From the NCBI GenBank assembly GCA_964036665.1, contig OZ038532.1:8060001-8124000 (forward strand): a stretch of 64,000 bases of DNA, given 5' to 3'. This DNA is from Gordius sp. MW1 (taxonomy: Eukaryota; Nematomorpha; Gordioida; Gordea; Gordiidae). The translations under genes were made by a program, and so were the position numbers. Under the pieces are notes generated by a model. It did not search any database, was not told the origin of the DNA, and was given only the letters and a program-made list of their open reading frames with translations. Below are positions 11,573-22,731 of this stretch, in pieces (position 1 is the stretch's first letter; each line of letters starts with the position of its first letter).

Positions 11573-12705
11573 CTGTCAACCACGTGTGGGGTTGCAATAA
11601 ATTAAATATTTAAAGATATTCGAAAATATATGATGGCAAGTAGTGTTGTAAAAACGGCTGGATTTTGTTTGGTCGACCTTTGATTCAATTAAGACTAGCG
11701 GTCGATTCTTGCCTGTTTTTTAAATTTCAATTAAGCTTAGAGGTCTACTAAGAAAAACAGACCGAAAAAACTTTGGTCTTTTTATGTTTGGTCGACTAAA
11801 ACCGAAGGTAGACCGAACAAAACCTACCCGTTTTTACAAGCTAATGACAAGTGTAATTATAAAAAAATCATTAATTTTTAAATTAAAGGTCTGCATACAA
11901 ATCCGTAAACAAATAAATTGCATAGCAATTAAAAGCTTAGCAATAATAGCAAATACATACTCTGCCAGGGCAAGCCGAAATAGTATTATCATACGCATAA
12001 TATTATAAAATTCATTAAATCAGTTTTTTAAAGAATAAAATTTATTATTAGATAAGTTGGGCGAAATAAGGTGGATTGTTATACTTATAGTAGACTAAGC
12101 ACGAGAACATAATCACTTGCAGACCTTTTTTAATTAATAAATTTTTTAAATAAAGTGTAAGTAAAGGCTCATAATTACTTTTAAAGTCCATATCCTTCAG
12201 TTCTGATGGGCAATCCTACCAGAAAAATGAAATATAAGCTAAGAAATATAAAAATAATTGAAATTAAAAATGGGGTTTATAGAATTCATATTTATAAAAT
12301 GTACAAACAAATATTGCGTGTTCGAGTTCAGGTTTTGAATTTTAAAAAAAATTTAAGTTTGTTTAATTAATATAAAGAATTGCTGAGGGGATTAAACCCA
12401 TCTTAATATCCGAGATGGCATTTTATCTATTTAAATCAAATTTTAAATTTTTTTTATCTTATGCTCCTTTGGTGACTTTTATTTTTTAATGAATGAGTGT
12501 ACCTAAAAAAGGAATACTTGTTTAATGTTATTTAGCTTTTAATTAAGTTTTTAATAACACGCGACTAACAAAAGTAGAGATGGTCTATTCTAGAGAATAA
12601 TAAATGTTTCATCATTTAACTTTTTATATTAGCTCGATAGAGATGGACCCTAATTTAAGCTAAATAGACATAATGTCTAAGTGAATATCTGAAATGATAT
12701 TTTAC

Positions 12706-12769
12706 CGTATTTGGGCAATGATGAAAATTTGCACCTCTCGATTTTTGATTCAAAAGGCTTTGCAATATT
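12706..12769 (-). CDS. Candidate small linking exon of the Ig/ZP-N-like gene
   Basis: This 64-nt open stretch reads NIAKPFESKIERC and then KFSSLPKY. It begins after an AG in phase 0 and ends at a GTAAAA donor in phase 1, exactly what is needed to connect the exon ending at 13260 (phase 0) with the exon starting at 11572 (needs one base). The acceptor has a poor pyrimidine tract, so this is inference from phase alone. Confidence 0.35.
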
Positions 12770-13259
12770 CTCTCATTTTTATATATTGTAATCAATGAAG
12801 TTTAATTGTTAGTACATTAATGTAGAAATGGCCCTCAGTCTGATGAAAATATGCTCAAACTATATTTCTAATGGTTAACCGTTTGATGATCATGACATTT
12901 AAATTAAATTTTTATCAAGTTTCTTTAAGAGTCGGTTGCCTTTCGGGTTTACTTTTATATTTTCCTATTAAGCTATTATATATTATGGTTTTATTGAAAT
13001 GGGATTCGTCGGTCAAAATGTAATTGGTGGAAGTTCGAATAAGTTTAGAATGCAGATAATGATTATTCAACTTGACTCAACAAGATCAACAAAAAGATTT
13101 ATTACAAATTAGTAGATAAAAATAATTATCAAAATCGATATTATGGGAAAATAATTAATTGTCCTGTGTTCATTCAAATCTTGATAATTGGAATTTGAGG
13201 ATTTTAAATTATAACAAAATCGTCAGAGATGCGCATACAAAGAAGTATGATTAATATAC

Positions 13260-13573
13260 CGGAGGCAATTGTCGTTTTTGAGGTACGGGTTCTTTAGAAA
13301 TTTCCAAGTATTTGAATTCCGAATCGCTTCGTTGTTTAACTCCATTGTGACTTGCCATTTTGATTTTCATAACGTTCATGGGTGTAGGGATGAAGCAAGA
13401 AAATACGAAAGTTCCCAATATCCTTTGCGGAGGGTCATAGGCGAAATAGGAGAAACGTGTCCATTTGTTTCCCAGTGGACTTAGAGAGCCGTTGTTTTCT
13501 ATAACGTGATGCTTAAACTCCATATCTCCTAATGGACCAAAAAAGCTATTGATCATTTTGAAAAATAATATTT
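13260..13573 (-). CDS. Exon of the Ig/ZP-N-like gene
   Basis: The exon lies between a TTACAG acceptor and a GTATAT donor (minus strand), 314 nt, entering in phase 1 and leaving in phase 0. It encodes ILFFKMINSFFG, FSYFAYDPPQRILGTF, one cysteine in VFSCFIPTP, and a charged tail KEPVPQKRQLPP. Its entry phase matches the preceding 70-nt exon. The sequence would form the strands after the first ZP-N module. I do not recognise a motif in it by itself. Confidence 0.65.
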
Positions 13574-13675
13574 CTGTAATTTGCATCGTTTTAGGTTGAT
13601 ATGCCTTGGAAGGATGCTTATTAACATTTTAGACATTTACCGCGGATAATATGCTTCTAAAAAATATAAACATAC

Positions 13676-13745
13676 CTGAGCCATCTTTGTTTTTGTTGAG
13701 AACTATTATAACACTGTTCGTCAAATTACTGATCCTTTGGTCACC
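13676..13745 (-). CDS. Short exon of the Ig/ZP-N-like gene
   Basis: This 70-nt exon lies between TTCTAG and a consensus GTATGT donor. It reads GDQRISNLTNSVIIVLNKNK and then DGS, entering in phase 0 and leaving in phase 1. It follows CGTSLSDYF of the previous exon, so that a ZP-N-type CGT is followed by the asparagine-hydrophobic strand usual in the family. Both junctions fit in phase, which makes it credible despite its size. Confidence 0.65.
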
Positions 13746-13989
13746 CTAGAATTGTAAATAAAATCATTTATTAAATTAAATTGTATAAATTTTTTCAAAT
13801 AACAGTAGCTATAAATTTTTAGGGCGATTTCTAATGCCATCTCACTTTTAAGCACAAGCAACAATGAGTTTGAAAGTTGATCGTTCAAAAAATTAATTGG
13901 AGGTAATATATATTTCTGGGCATAAATAAGATTTTGATTTGAAAATTTATTGGTGATCTGTATTTATGGAAGAGCAACTGATAATATAT

Positions 13990-14148
13990 CATGGGCGTAG
14001 GGGGGGGGGGAAGGCAGTGAGGGGCGGCTGCTCCCCTCTAAATCCAAAAAATTTATTAAAATTATGGCTAAAATTTTGTTCATTTTACCGCTCCCTAAAT
14101 CATTATTGCCCCAGCCCCCCACTAATTCCAATGCTGACTACGCCCATG
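13990..14148. mobile_element. hAT-type MITE, GGGCGTAGCC family
   Basis: The copy starts CATGGGCGTAG and ends CTACGCCCATG. Flanks are TAATATAT and TAGTATAT (7 of 8 bases equal). It lies in the intron between the exons at 14215-14609 and 13676-13745. Confidence 0.8.
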
Positions 14149-14214
14149 TAGTATATTGTTAAATTTTTCATAAATAATATGTTATAGCATTCCTGTTCTT
14201 TAAAAATATCTTAC

Positions 14215-14609
14215 GAAATAATCACTCAGACTGGTCCCACAGTCGTTGTAAGGTATGTAAAACGATACGCTATTGTCACCCGAATTAGGATTATAAGCAT
14301 ATTCTAGTTTGCATTTGGGATCCTGCATTTTTTTGCTATGAGAAAAAAGTGTCCTTTTAACACGTTTTATCCTGCGTCTAGGGCTAGACTCGTCAGAGGA
14401 CGGTTTTATGTGAAATATTTGATTAAGCGACTTTAAGAATTCTCCCTTCGATAGGCCCAACAACTGATCCGATGTGTAATTGGGCGAAGCGTAAGCAGAT
14501 TTGGGTACCATGAGCCAAATGCTTTTATCTTTGCCTTCGGGTAAATCTTCGGTCCTTAAAGTGAAATCGATGGTCACCAAAAATTTATCGTCCAAGCAGG
14601 CGTGATATG
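14215..14609 (-). CDS. First ZP-N-like module exon of the Ig/ZP-N-like gene
   Basis: The exon lies between an ATATAG acceptor and a GTAAGA donor. It enters in phase 1, which completes the codon left open by the Ig exon (CAC G + CA), and exits in phase 0. It encodes ACLDDKFLVTIDFTL, a polybasic stretch RRRIKRVKR that could be a furin-type cleavage site, then DPKCKLEYAY and YIPYNDCGTS. The spacing of Cys, alternating hydrophobic residues and CGT fits a ZP-N module, a fold used in extracellular matrix and gamete-surface proteins. The family call is from pattern only. Confidence 0.65.
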
Positions 14610-15187
14610 CTATATGAGTATATAATTTTTATCAAGATTTTAGTTATTGAATCTTCACAGTTTTGAGTTAAGTTAAATCTAAAGATAAACTTCATAAGAA
14701 TAACGTTTTATTAACAATTTTAAGGAACAATTATTTTCCCCGAGATAATTTTGATCAAGGCTCCTTTTTAAATATGCTTACTCCTAGCGAAAAACTGGCT
14801 TAGGGAAGATATCGTAATGTAAATCCTCGGACCTATGAAAGGCTAACCCAATTTTTATCGAAACCTTTAGAAAAGGAGTTTTGAGCAAAATGGTTCAAAA
14901 AATGATTACGACAATGGGAAAGTGGTATAAAAACTTCATTACTAATAAGGACCTAGTTATATAAATTTGTCAAAACTTAAACTTTATGATGAGAAAGGGG
15001 AATAGGGGATCACTCTCTTCCCTTTTGAAATAACATTATTGAAGTCAAAAAAATGCTACAAAACGATCCTTATAATCTTATCCAGACTTGTGCCCATCTT
15101 TGTTATTACAATTTACAATTAGCTTGGGATTACTTTTAATTTATCATTACAGTTTATGTATGGGGTGGATGAATCATTTAAGGCATA

Positions 15188-15521
15188 CAATCAAAACCGT
15201 TTAATTGCAAAGCCTTGGGCCTGAAAAAAATTCGCGATTAGCCGATATTTCGCGATTAAACGATGGAAATAAAAATATATGTACATTATATTAATAAATA
15301 TTCATTTCTTACGCTTCGCAATAAAACGATATTTTATATAATTATCTGGTTGATTTAAGGACTCGAAAATGTTTGTGAATATCCGATATTGTACTATTAA
15401 GCGATTTGTCAATAAACGATGTTTTAGTTAATATTATCGTTTAAAAAAACAAAATGGCGGTTAAATTCGCGATTAAACGATTTTCGCGATAATCCGATTT
15501 GCGATTAAGAAGTTTCGACTG
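15188..15521. mobile_element. mariner/pogo-type MITE
   Basis: The left end is CAATCAAAACCGTTTAATTG and the right end, read inward, is CAGTCGAAACTTCTTAATCG. TA flanks both sides (15186-15187 and 15522-15523). Repeats of TCGCGATTAAACGAT lie just inside. There is no coding capacity. TA target and inverted ends fit the Tc1/mariner/pogo group. It lies in an intron of the Ig/ZP-N-like gene. Confidence 0.7.
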
Positions 15522-15931
15522 TATAATAATGTTACGTTTAATCCCAGTCTCCATAGGCTCCCCTGCCAACGGAAGCGGTACGGGTACGAATTGAGGCCGT
15601 TTCCTTAAATTTTTTGGCGTTGCTGTTTAAATTACAACGGTTAAATTTTATTTGATAATACACGCGAATTTGATTAAAAAACGGATAAAATGCTCACTTG
15701 TTATGATTGGCCTCTTTGCGACAGTAGGTTTTTGTTGGAGTTTTTGAGAGGGGCTGTTGATTTTAAGATCAGGTCCCACTAAAATGCAAACCATAGTATC
15801 AATACATATATTTAATACACGACTAAAAAACTTTTATGGTTTAATTTAAAATTTAATCAGTAAGAGTGTGCGAAAATAAGGTTGGCTTATTGGTCGCTTT
15901 TACATGACCAAATTTTGGAAATAAAATATAC

Positions 15932-16080
15932 CGTGTTGGATAACATTGAGAGTGGCTTGAACAGAACTGATGAGGCCATTATTGAATTTACAACGCCAAA
16001 CTCCGCTATCTTTCCTCATATCTACATCCGTTATTCGAATGTGAAATTCGCCTTGACTTCTATCCCCAATTACTTTATAC
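15932..16080 (-). CDS. Ig-domain exon, second half
   Basis: The exon begins after TATCAAG and ends at a GTATAT donor. Its first base completes the AG left by the exon at 17018-17326, giving NDTR then YKVIGDRSQGEF, HIRITDVDMRKDSGVWRCKF and NGLISSVQATLNV. The DxGVWRCKF segment is the F-strand signature of an Ig V-type domain, with the second disulphide Cys. The reading ends at QH with one base of a split codon, which the exon at 14215-14609 completes. Confidence 0.8.
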
Positions 16081-16804
16081 CTTGATACATTCAATAATGA
16101 ATTGAAATTTTTTTTCACGATTAAAATAATATTTATACTTGGTGGCCAAAATATAAATTTATGAATGCAAGTACGCTGATATAGAGATTTGGCTTTAAGT
16201 TAATTCAAATCAACACTTTTTGGTCAAATCGAAACCATAATCATTCTGGAAAATTATGGTTATCCAACTTTCTAGAAATAGTTATAAAGTTATTTGCTTT
16301 ATGTTGTCGAAAATTAAATAGGGATTAAAATTGTACAATAACATTTATATTTGCAATATTTTTAGCTCAGTACAATAATTATAGATTCCTATAATGTACT
16401 AAGGTAGCCATAAAACTCAGGCACTTTTTGGCGATATTAAGCTATTTGTAATCTACTCAGAAATGTAATTTTTTGTTTATTTAAAATGATTGTTTTTGAC
16501 AGGAATTAATTTATTTTTATATACAAAACATAAATCAACGTTATTTATAAGCAATCCAATAAATTTTTGACACATTTCAGTAGTTATTTCATCAAAATTT
16601 AAATGAGTGGCAAACCTAAATTTGAGACTATTCCGCTGTTTTTTGGAATTGTTTTATATCCTTATATAGGGCTAGTAATAGTTCGTCATTAAGTGCAAAT
16701 TGAGAAAGCTCGAATATTTAAAATAAAGAATTGTAAATATAACCATTTTCAATATATCTGCCGATCAGTATTATACTATTTATTAAAAATTTAAATGGTT
16801 TGCA

Positions 16805-16948
16805 CATGGGCGTAGCCAGCATTGAGATTAGAGAGGGGCTATGATGATTAGAGGGGCAAAATGTTCATTTTTGAAATTTAGCCATTATTGCAATAATTTC
16901 AACAAATTTTTAGATCGCACCTCCCTGTCCCCCCTGGCTACGCCCATG
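16805..16948. mobile_element. hAT-type MITE, GGGCGTAGCC family
   Basis: A 144-bp copy with ends CATGGGCGTAGCC and GGCTACGCCCATG. Flanks are GGTTTGCA and GGTTTTCA (7 of 8 equal). It lies in the intron that splits the Ig domain. Confidence 0.85.
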
Positions 16949-17017
16949 GGTTTTCACGTTTATTTTAAGTTAATAAACGTAATAAATAAAAATATTTTTC
17001 GAATTTTTTTGAATACC

Positions 17018-17326
17018 TAGTATCGTTATGTGGTAGTTTTTGTTTCGAGTTGTCTATAAGGACGGGCTCCCCGTTTTTGATCCAAGCCAGTTCGAAACGC
17101 GTGACATCAATAGGAAATCCCACATAATCCGACAAAGCCGTTTCATTAAGCACACAAGGTAGGGTAATGGTGGAACCTTGATTAACTGTCGTATCCGAAG
17201 GTTCAGTCACGAAAAAGGCACGATCTCTTTTTAGCGTTTCCCTCTGTTTAACCGAATCGAAACTGAGTTGGAGCCGTTGTTGGTTCTTGATATCTACCAA
17301 TATGGGATCAACCTTTGCCGATTCAC
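17018..17326 (-). CDS. Ig-domain exon, first half
   Basis: This exon starts after an AATAAG acceptor and ends at a GTATTC donor. It encodes FFVTEPSDTTVNQGSTITLP and then CVLNE, the first Ig disulphide Cys, followed by FELAWIKNGEPVLIDNS with the conserved Trp. With the next exon it forms one complete Ig V-type domain of about 110 residues. An upstream exon carrying a signal peptide must exist, because this exon starts in mid-codon, but I could not find it. The product is likely a secreted or surface Ig/ZP-N-like protein involved in adhesion or matrix, which is inference from the domains. Confidence 0.8.
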
Positions 17327-18169
17327 CTTATTGACAAAAAAAGAATTTTAGCAATTTGATTATGGTAGCAATGTTCAATAAATACCCTTTAAGTGCTTGA
17401 TGATCTAAAATGAATTTTAAATGACATTTGAGAATGTTATTACTTTGTTCTTAATTAGCTTGAAATATTCTAAGCCGACTATAATTACGACAAATACACT
17501 CCATTCCTTAACTAGATAGACTTAAACAAAAATAAAGAAAAGACATCGAGATTTTAGTTATATGTAGTTATGCAACCGTTTTGAGGTTTTCTTAAATGAA
17601 TATAGGTACCCGACCGCCCACTGTGGTGCAAACCGGTTTATTATCGATATCAGAATATTATAAAAATAAGTTCTTAATTGCAAAACAAATTGTGGTGTAA
17701 ATTAAAATTTGAAATATGTCAAGCGAATTTGTTTCATTTTAAAATTTCACATTATAAATGATTTATTTGCTACTTGCCCACAACGAAGAAGTACATTTCT
17801 CTTAGAATAAATATTTAAAATTAGTACAACTTTGCCGACAGTTTGTTATGATATTATCTCCTTTATTTTGATCTGTAATATCTATATACACATGGACTCG
17901 CATAAATTAAAACATATTGATACTATCCTGGTAGGCCAGGTAGCTTATTCGCGCTGCATTTTATATAATATTTAAAACATTTCACTTTTAACACAAAATT
18001 TTGTCCTGTCTCAGCCATTGCTATGTCCCATTTTACATATCATTCTTGTCATACTTTAAAAAACTCTAGTGAAAAACGGAACAATCATGAAATTTGATTG
18101 ACAAAGCTTTATAAATTGTTGAAAAATATCTTAAAACACAACAATTTTGATTAAGGAAAGTTGTCTCGA
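17327..18169. other. AT-rich block upstream of the Ig exon
   Basis: This should contain the missing 5' exon or promoter of the Ig/ZP-N-like gene, but I see no clear open segment with splice sites or signal peptide. Confidence 0.35.
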
Positions 18170-18311
18170 CATGGGCGTAGCCAGGTTTTGGATTAGGGGG
18201 GGGGACGTTTAAAAGTTCAATTAGAGGGATAGTTTTTGCATTAAAAAATTTTTTTCCGTAAATTGGGGGGGGGGCAGCCGTCCCCCCTGCCCCCCCCTGG
18301 CTACGCCCATG
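18170..18311. mobile_element. hAT-type MITE, GGGCGTAGCC family
   Basis: A 142-bp copy with ends CATGGGCGTAGCC and GGCTACGCCCATG, flanked by TGTCTCGA and TGTCTCGC (7 of 8 equal). Long G and C runs lie just inside the ends. Confidence 0.85.
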
Positions 18312-18820
18312 TGTCTCGCTGTATAATTCGCATGAAAAATATTTGCACCAGTTAAGATACTGTCACATAAAAATTACATATTATTTAAATTTAAATTTTT
18401 TATAACGGGATATTGCATAATATGTCGTTGAATCGCTCAACTCCTAAAAGTTGACATAGTAGTAAGTAACTATTAATTATGCATAAAATAAGATTACATG
18501 ACTCCCTGTAAACTAAATAAAAGTAAACTATAGTTTATGGAAAGAAACTACATAAAATGTGTCCATTTTATGAATTGGTATCAGTATGGGCCTAGCCTAG
18601 AAGAAGCTGGAACTTTTTTAAGGAGGGACAAAAGGATGACTGACCATAAAATCTTAACACTTTAAAGACCTTTTTTGGGGATTCCCCGTTTTTTCTCGTC
18701 TACATCCGTGATATCAACTATTTTTAGTCAAAAACTTTTTTGATTACATCTAAAAGCATTATTTATGCTGGCCTATTATAAACTATAAGCAACCTGTAAA
18801 AGAGTACATTGGGCTTTTTC

Positions 18821-19735
18821 TAGAGCCCTGCAAAATTGAATTTTATCGGCCCGAGCCCGACCCGAGCCCGAAACTTTTTTTTATGTTTTGCCCGAGCCCG
18901 ACCCGAGCCCGATTTATTTTTTCACTCAGGCCCGACCCGAGCCCGAGCCCGGCCCGACTTTTGTAAAAATGTTAATTTGTACCAATTTATTTCAAAAAAT
19001 TTATTTATAAATATATTACGTATCGCGAATATTATGTGATTTAAAATATGAATATTATGGTAAATAAATAAAGTGGAGTCTAATTTCTCGGGTTTTAACG
19101 AAGTCCTTCTCTCTTCCTAAGCTCACCCAGCTGTAGAAAAGGCTCGCTCACTGCTAGCTGATGTAGCAGGTATTGCCAAATACTTTCTAGCCAAATTGCT
19201 CAAACAAGGAAATTCACTCTGATGCATCTTCCACCATTCCAAAACTTCCATACCATCAATATAATTCGTATTTTAATATTTATGTAATTCATCTTCCTCA
19301 GCTTCGTCGTTATCTATTCTGGGCTCTTCCCTACTACTAAAATCTAAAAATTCTTCATCCTATATATTATCTAGAAAAATAATAAGTGCTTAATGCAAAT
19401 TAAAAAATTACCATGCTCGACGGCTATACTAGGCGTAACTGTATTAACCGGAGGATTAGCCTTAATCCTTTCCTCCATAATTATTAAACTTCGTCCACAC
19501 GGCTAACCAAGAAATTAATATGAGGTGGTGGGGGGGTAGTAAAATTCTAAATATTTATTTGTAGGGGGATTGTATTGTAATTATATTTTGGATTAATATT
19601 TATTCAAATTTTTTTTCGGGCTCGGGCCTCGGGTCGGGCTGGCCCATCAGGCCCGACCCAAGCCCCGATCAATTTTTTAAAATTTGCCCGGGGCCGGGCT
19701 CGGGCCGGGCCTCGGACGGCCCGTGCAGGGCTCTA
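18821..19735 (-). mobile_element. hAT remnant, TAGAGCCCTGCA family
   Basis: The left end is TAGAGCCCTGCA and the right end is TGCAGGGCTCTA, an exact inverted pair. Subterminal GGCCCGAGCCCG tracts follow on both sides. On the minus strand near 19130-19250 the translation reads LEWWKMHQSEFPCLSNLARK followed by YLAIPATSASSERAFSTAG, the C-terminal dimerisation region of hAT transposases. Only this piece of the transposase remains and it is interrupted. The 8-bp flanks agree at only 5 positions, so the copy is old. Confidence 0.75.
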
Positions 19736-20893
19736 CCTCTATCTATAGCTCTATATTAACCCTTAAATTTGAGTGTTGAAAGCTCTAATTTAATGATTTG
19801 AAACCATTTTAGACTGATTCATTTTTCTCCTTATAAACTTAAATTTATTGGATAAACCCAACAGTATTTGTTAAATGCAGGGTGCCTTTTAAGAAGTTCA
19901 ATTCAGATAGTCTTTTCAAAATTTCTGAAGGATATTATTCTTTATGGACTCTCTCCCTCTTAAAGAAACTCTGATTGTAACTCTCCTAGATCGATTGCTA
20001 ACCAAAATACATTAGACAAGCTGGTTTTGCCACTATCCGCCTAACAATTAAAACTACGGTACCGATTGGTTATATGACCTTGTGTTAAACTTTAAATATT
20101 AGTTGAGATCTTACAATTTTTTGCTATTATATCAAAAGTTGCCATATGGGCTAAAATCTATGGAAGGTTCTTCCAAAAGAAATCTTTTTATAAGAGAACT
20201 GAGCTTATTTATAACCCAAAATATTGAAGCAAAATGTCACCATCGTTATAAGTTACTAAGTAAATGGCATATTTTAAATACATTCTCGTAATTAAGAAGT
20301 TAAATTCAAATTTGTAGCCTCGTTGTGTAATATTTTTATTTTATCCGGTAATTAAATATCAAAATTAATATAAATACAAATTTAATTTAGAAGTTTTATA
20401 TATATAGATAAAATAATTAAACAATATTACTTGAAAAAATTAAAGTTGTCGAATATGATAAATAGAATAGGGTGCTGGTTAGGGAGTAAATATACATTAA
20501 ATTGCTGGAATGGAATAACAGAATGAAGTATGGGCGAATTTAAAATTTTATTACACTGGATGGGTAAAAAATTTCCCTTTCTACCTAAGCATTTTTTGAA
20601 AGACGGACACGTTTTTGTAATATGATTCACACTTTTATGTAGCCTTGGGCAGGTTTGTCTCCCAACTATTTGTTATTTCATAGAGCAAACCTATGTTATA
20701 AGAATAACTAATTCGTAGTAAGTAATTTTTGGAAAGCTGTCTTTTAAAGTAAACAGGTTAATAGACTCACTTCTGTCTGCCTCCGACTAGCTCTTCCTTT
20801 AATCTTCCCAGAATTTTTGCGTTTTTTATCGTACTATTTTTTTGGGCTTACGGAAGTTGTGGGAAGTGTAACTAACTATGCAATGTATGAGTC
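19736..20893. other. AT-rich intergenic block
   Basis: I find no gene, RNA or repeat ends that I can support. Open frames at 20103-20291 and 20427-20630 show no family features. Confidence 0.45.
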
Positions 20894-21056
20894 CACGGGC
20901 GTAGCCAGCATTGGAATTAGAGGGGGTCAATAAAGATTTAGGGTGGAGCAAAAGGATATTTTAGAAGTTTAAGCCATAATTTTAGTAAATTTAAAAAAAA
21001 TAGATTTAGAGGGGTAGCCGCCCCTCCCTACCCCCCCCCCCCTGGCTACGCCCATG
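20894..21056. mobile_element. hAT-type MITE, GGGCGTAGCC family
   Basis: A 163-bp copy with ends CACGGGCGTAGCC and GGCTACGCCCATG, flanked by TATGAGTC and CATGAGTC (7 of 8 equal). A worn, end-eroded relative seems to lie at about 21435-21560, in the opposite orientation. Confidence 0.8.
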
Positions 21057-22579
21057 CATGAGTCAAATTATAAGAAATGTGGTTAGTCATTTAATTTCAA
21101 TTTATGCAATTTTTTATCTTGATTTCCTCCATTTATATAATGTCCATATTAATAACAGATAAAAAAGATAATGCTCGAGATGGGTTTTGGATGTTCTATT
21201 GTCCCTCGTAATAGTTGATAGGCAATGTTCTTTAGTAAGCACCTTAAATTGGACAATGTTTATAATTATTAATCGGACCCAGAGTGATTAAATAGATAAT
21301 ATTAATTTAGAGCGCCAAACATTTTGTAATTATGTTGCAATTCTGTTATTACTTTAATAAAATAATATGTGGCTTTGGCGCTTTATAAAACATGTCAAAA
21401 TTAGTTCACAACTCATAAAACATCTAGTCGGAGTCAAGGATGTAGCCAGGGGGGTCAGGGAGGAGCGGCTGTGTTGAAATTTATTGAAATTAAGGCTAAA
21501 ATTTAAAATGATGATTTTGCCTCCCCGTAAATCATTATTGCCCCCCCCCTCAACTCCCGGAGTATTCAATAAAAATCAAATTAGGCTAGCTTCTGTCATG
21601 GATGAGCAACCTGTTTAAAAATTAATGAGCTTGACAAAAAAAAGTTTATTTTGGCTCAATCACAACCTATTGGCAAACAAAATTATAGATTGAAATCTAC
21701 GTGTATCCCAGGGTGAGCAAAATTGCTATAAATAAAAATATTTAGGCAAGATATCGTGTTTTATAACGGATATTTGTTAGATTAATGTAGCAGTCATAAA
21801 AATAAGGGATGCTTAAATCAATAAACACTTATTCCTTGCGTTACAAGCTTTTAAATGCCCCAAAGGCAAAATTATATTCTACGAAGGTTCGTACTAACGA
21901 CGCCGTCAACTTCCAAAAATTGAAGAGCCCTGAAAACATTTCAATTTCAAGCACTTCAAGCTAAATACCTCAAGAGGTGATAAACTATTGAAAAAAGAGC
22001 AATAGAAAAGTTTAAAACATGGCAACTTAACTTAAAATATTTTTGTTTTATTAAATTTATTAAAATTTATACTGCAAATGTGTAGGAATATACAAATCTT
22101 GAATCAAAGACATATTCGTAACCAGGATTTGGACAGTGGGGGGCAAAAAAAAATGTGTAGAAATTTTTTTTTCGAATATTTAATTGCTCTTCGATTAATG
22201 CTCTGGCCTGAACTACAGGCATACATGTAGGGCCCTGCATATTGAATTTTCTTCGGCCCGACCCCGACACGAGCCCGAAATGCTTTTTCTATTTTTAATC
22301 CGAGTCCGATTAGCCTTTTTTAATAACAACTTTAAGGCAAATAATACATTTGAAAATTATCTAATTTATAAAAATCACGTGAAACGGTGTGATTGGTTAA
22401 ACTCCTCCTGAACGGCTGGACCGATTTAGATGGAAATTTCTGCGAATGATTGGTAGGTCTGAGCCTAGGTTTTTAACTATATTCCAAATTTCTAAGTCAC
22501 AAGACGGTCATGTTATTTAGTCTTATACGTTTTGACGTTTAGTAAAATGTCACTCAAACGCCACCTCATGACGGATACT

Positions 22580-22689
22580 GCGTATCTATCGTGTTTTGAA
22601 TGTATTGAATTGAAACAGAAAACATACAAATTTTGCGTATCTATCGTGTTTTGAATGTATTGAATTGAAACAGAAAACATACAAATTTA
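22580..22689. repeat. 55-bp tandem duplication
   Basis: Two adjacent copies, starting GCGTATCTATCG at 22580 and 22635, match across about 54 bases. They lie within the left arm of the Helitron. Confidence 0.85.
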
Positions 22690-22731
22690 AAGACTAATAT
22701 GAAACAAAAACAGAGAAATATAAGGTATATC

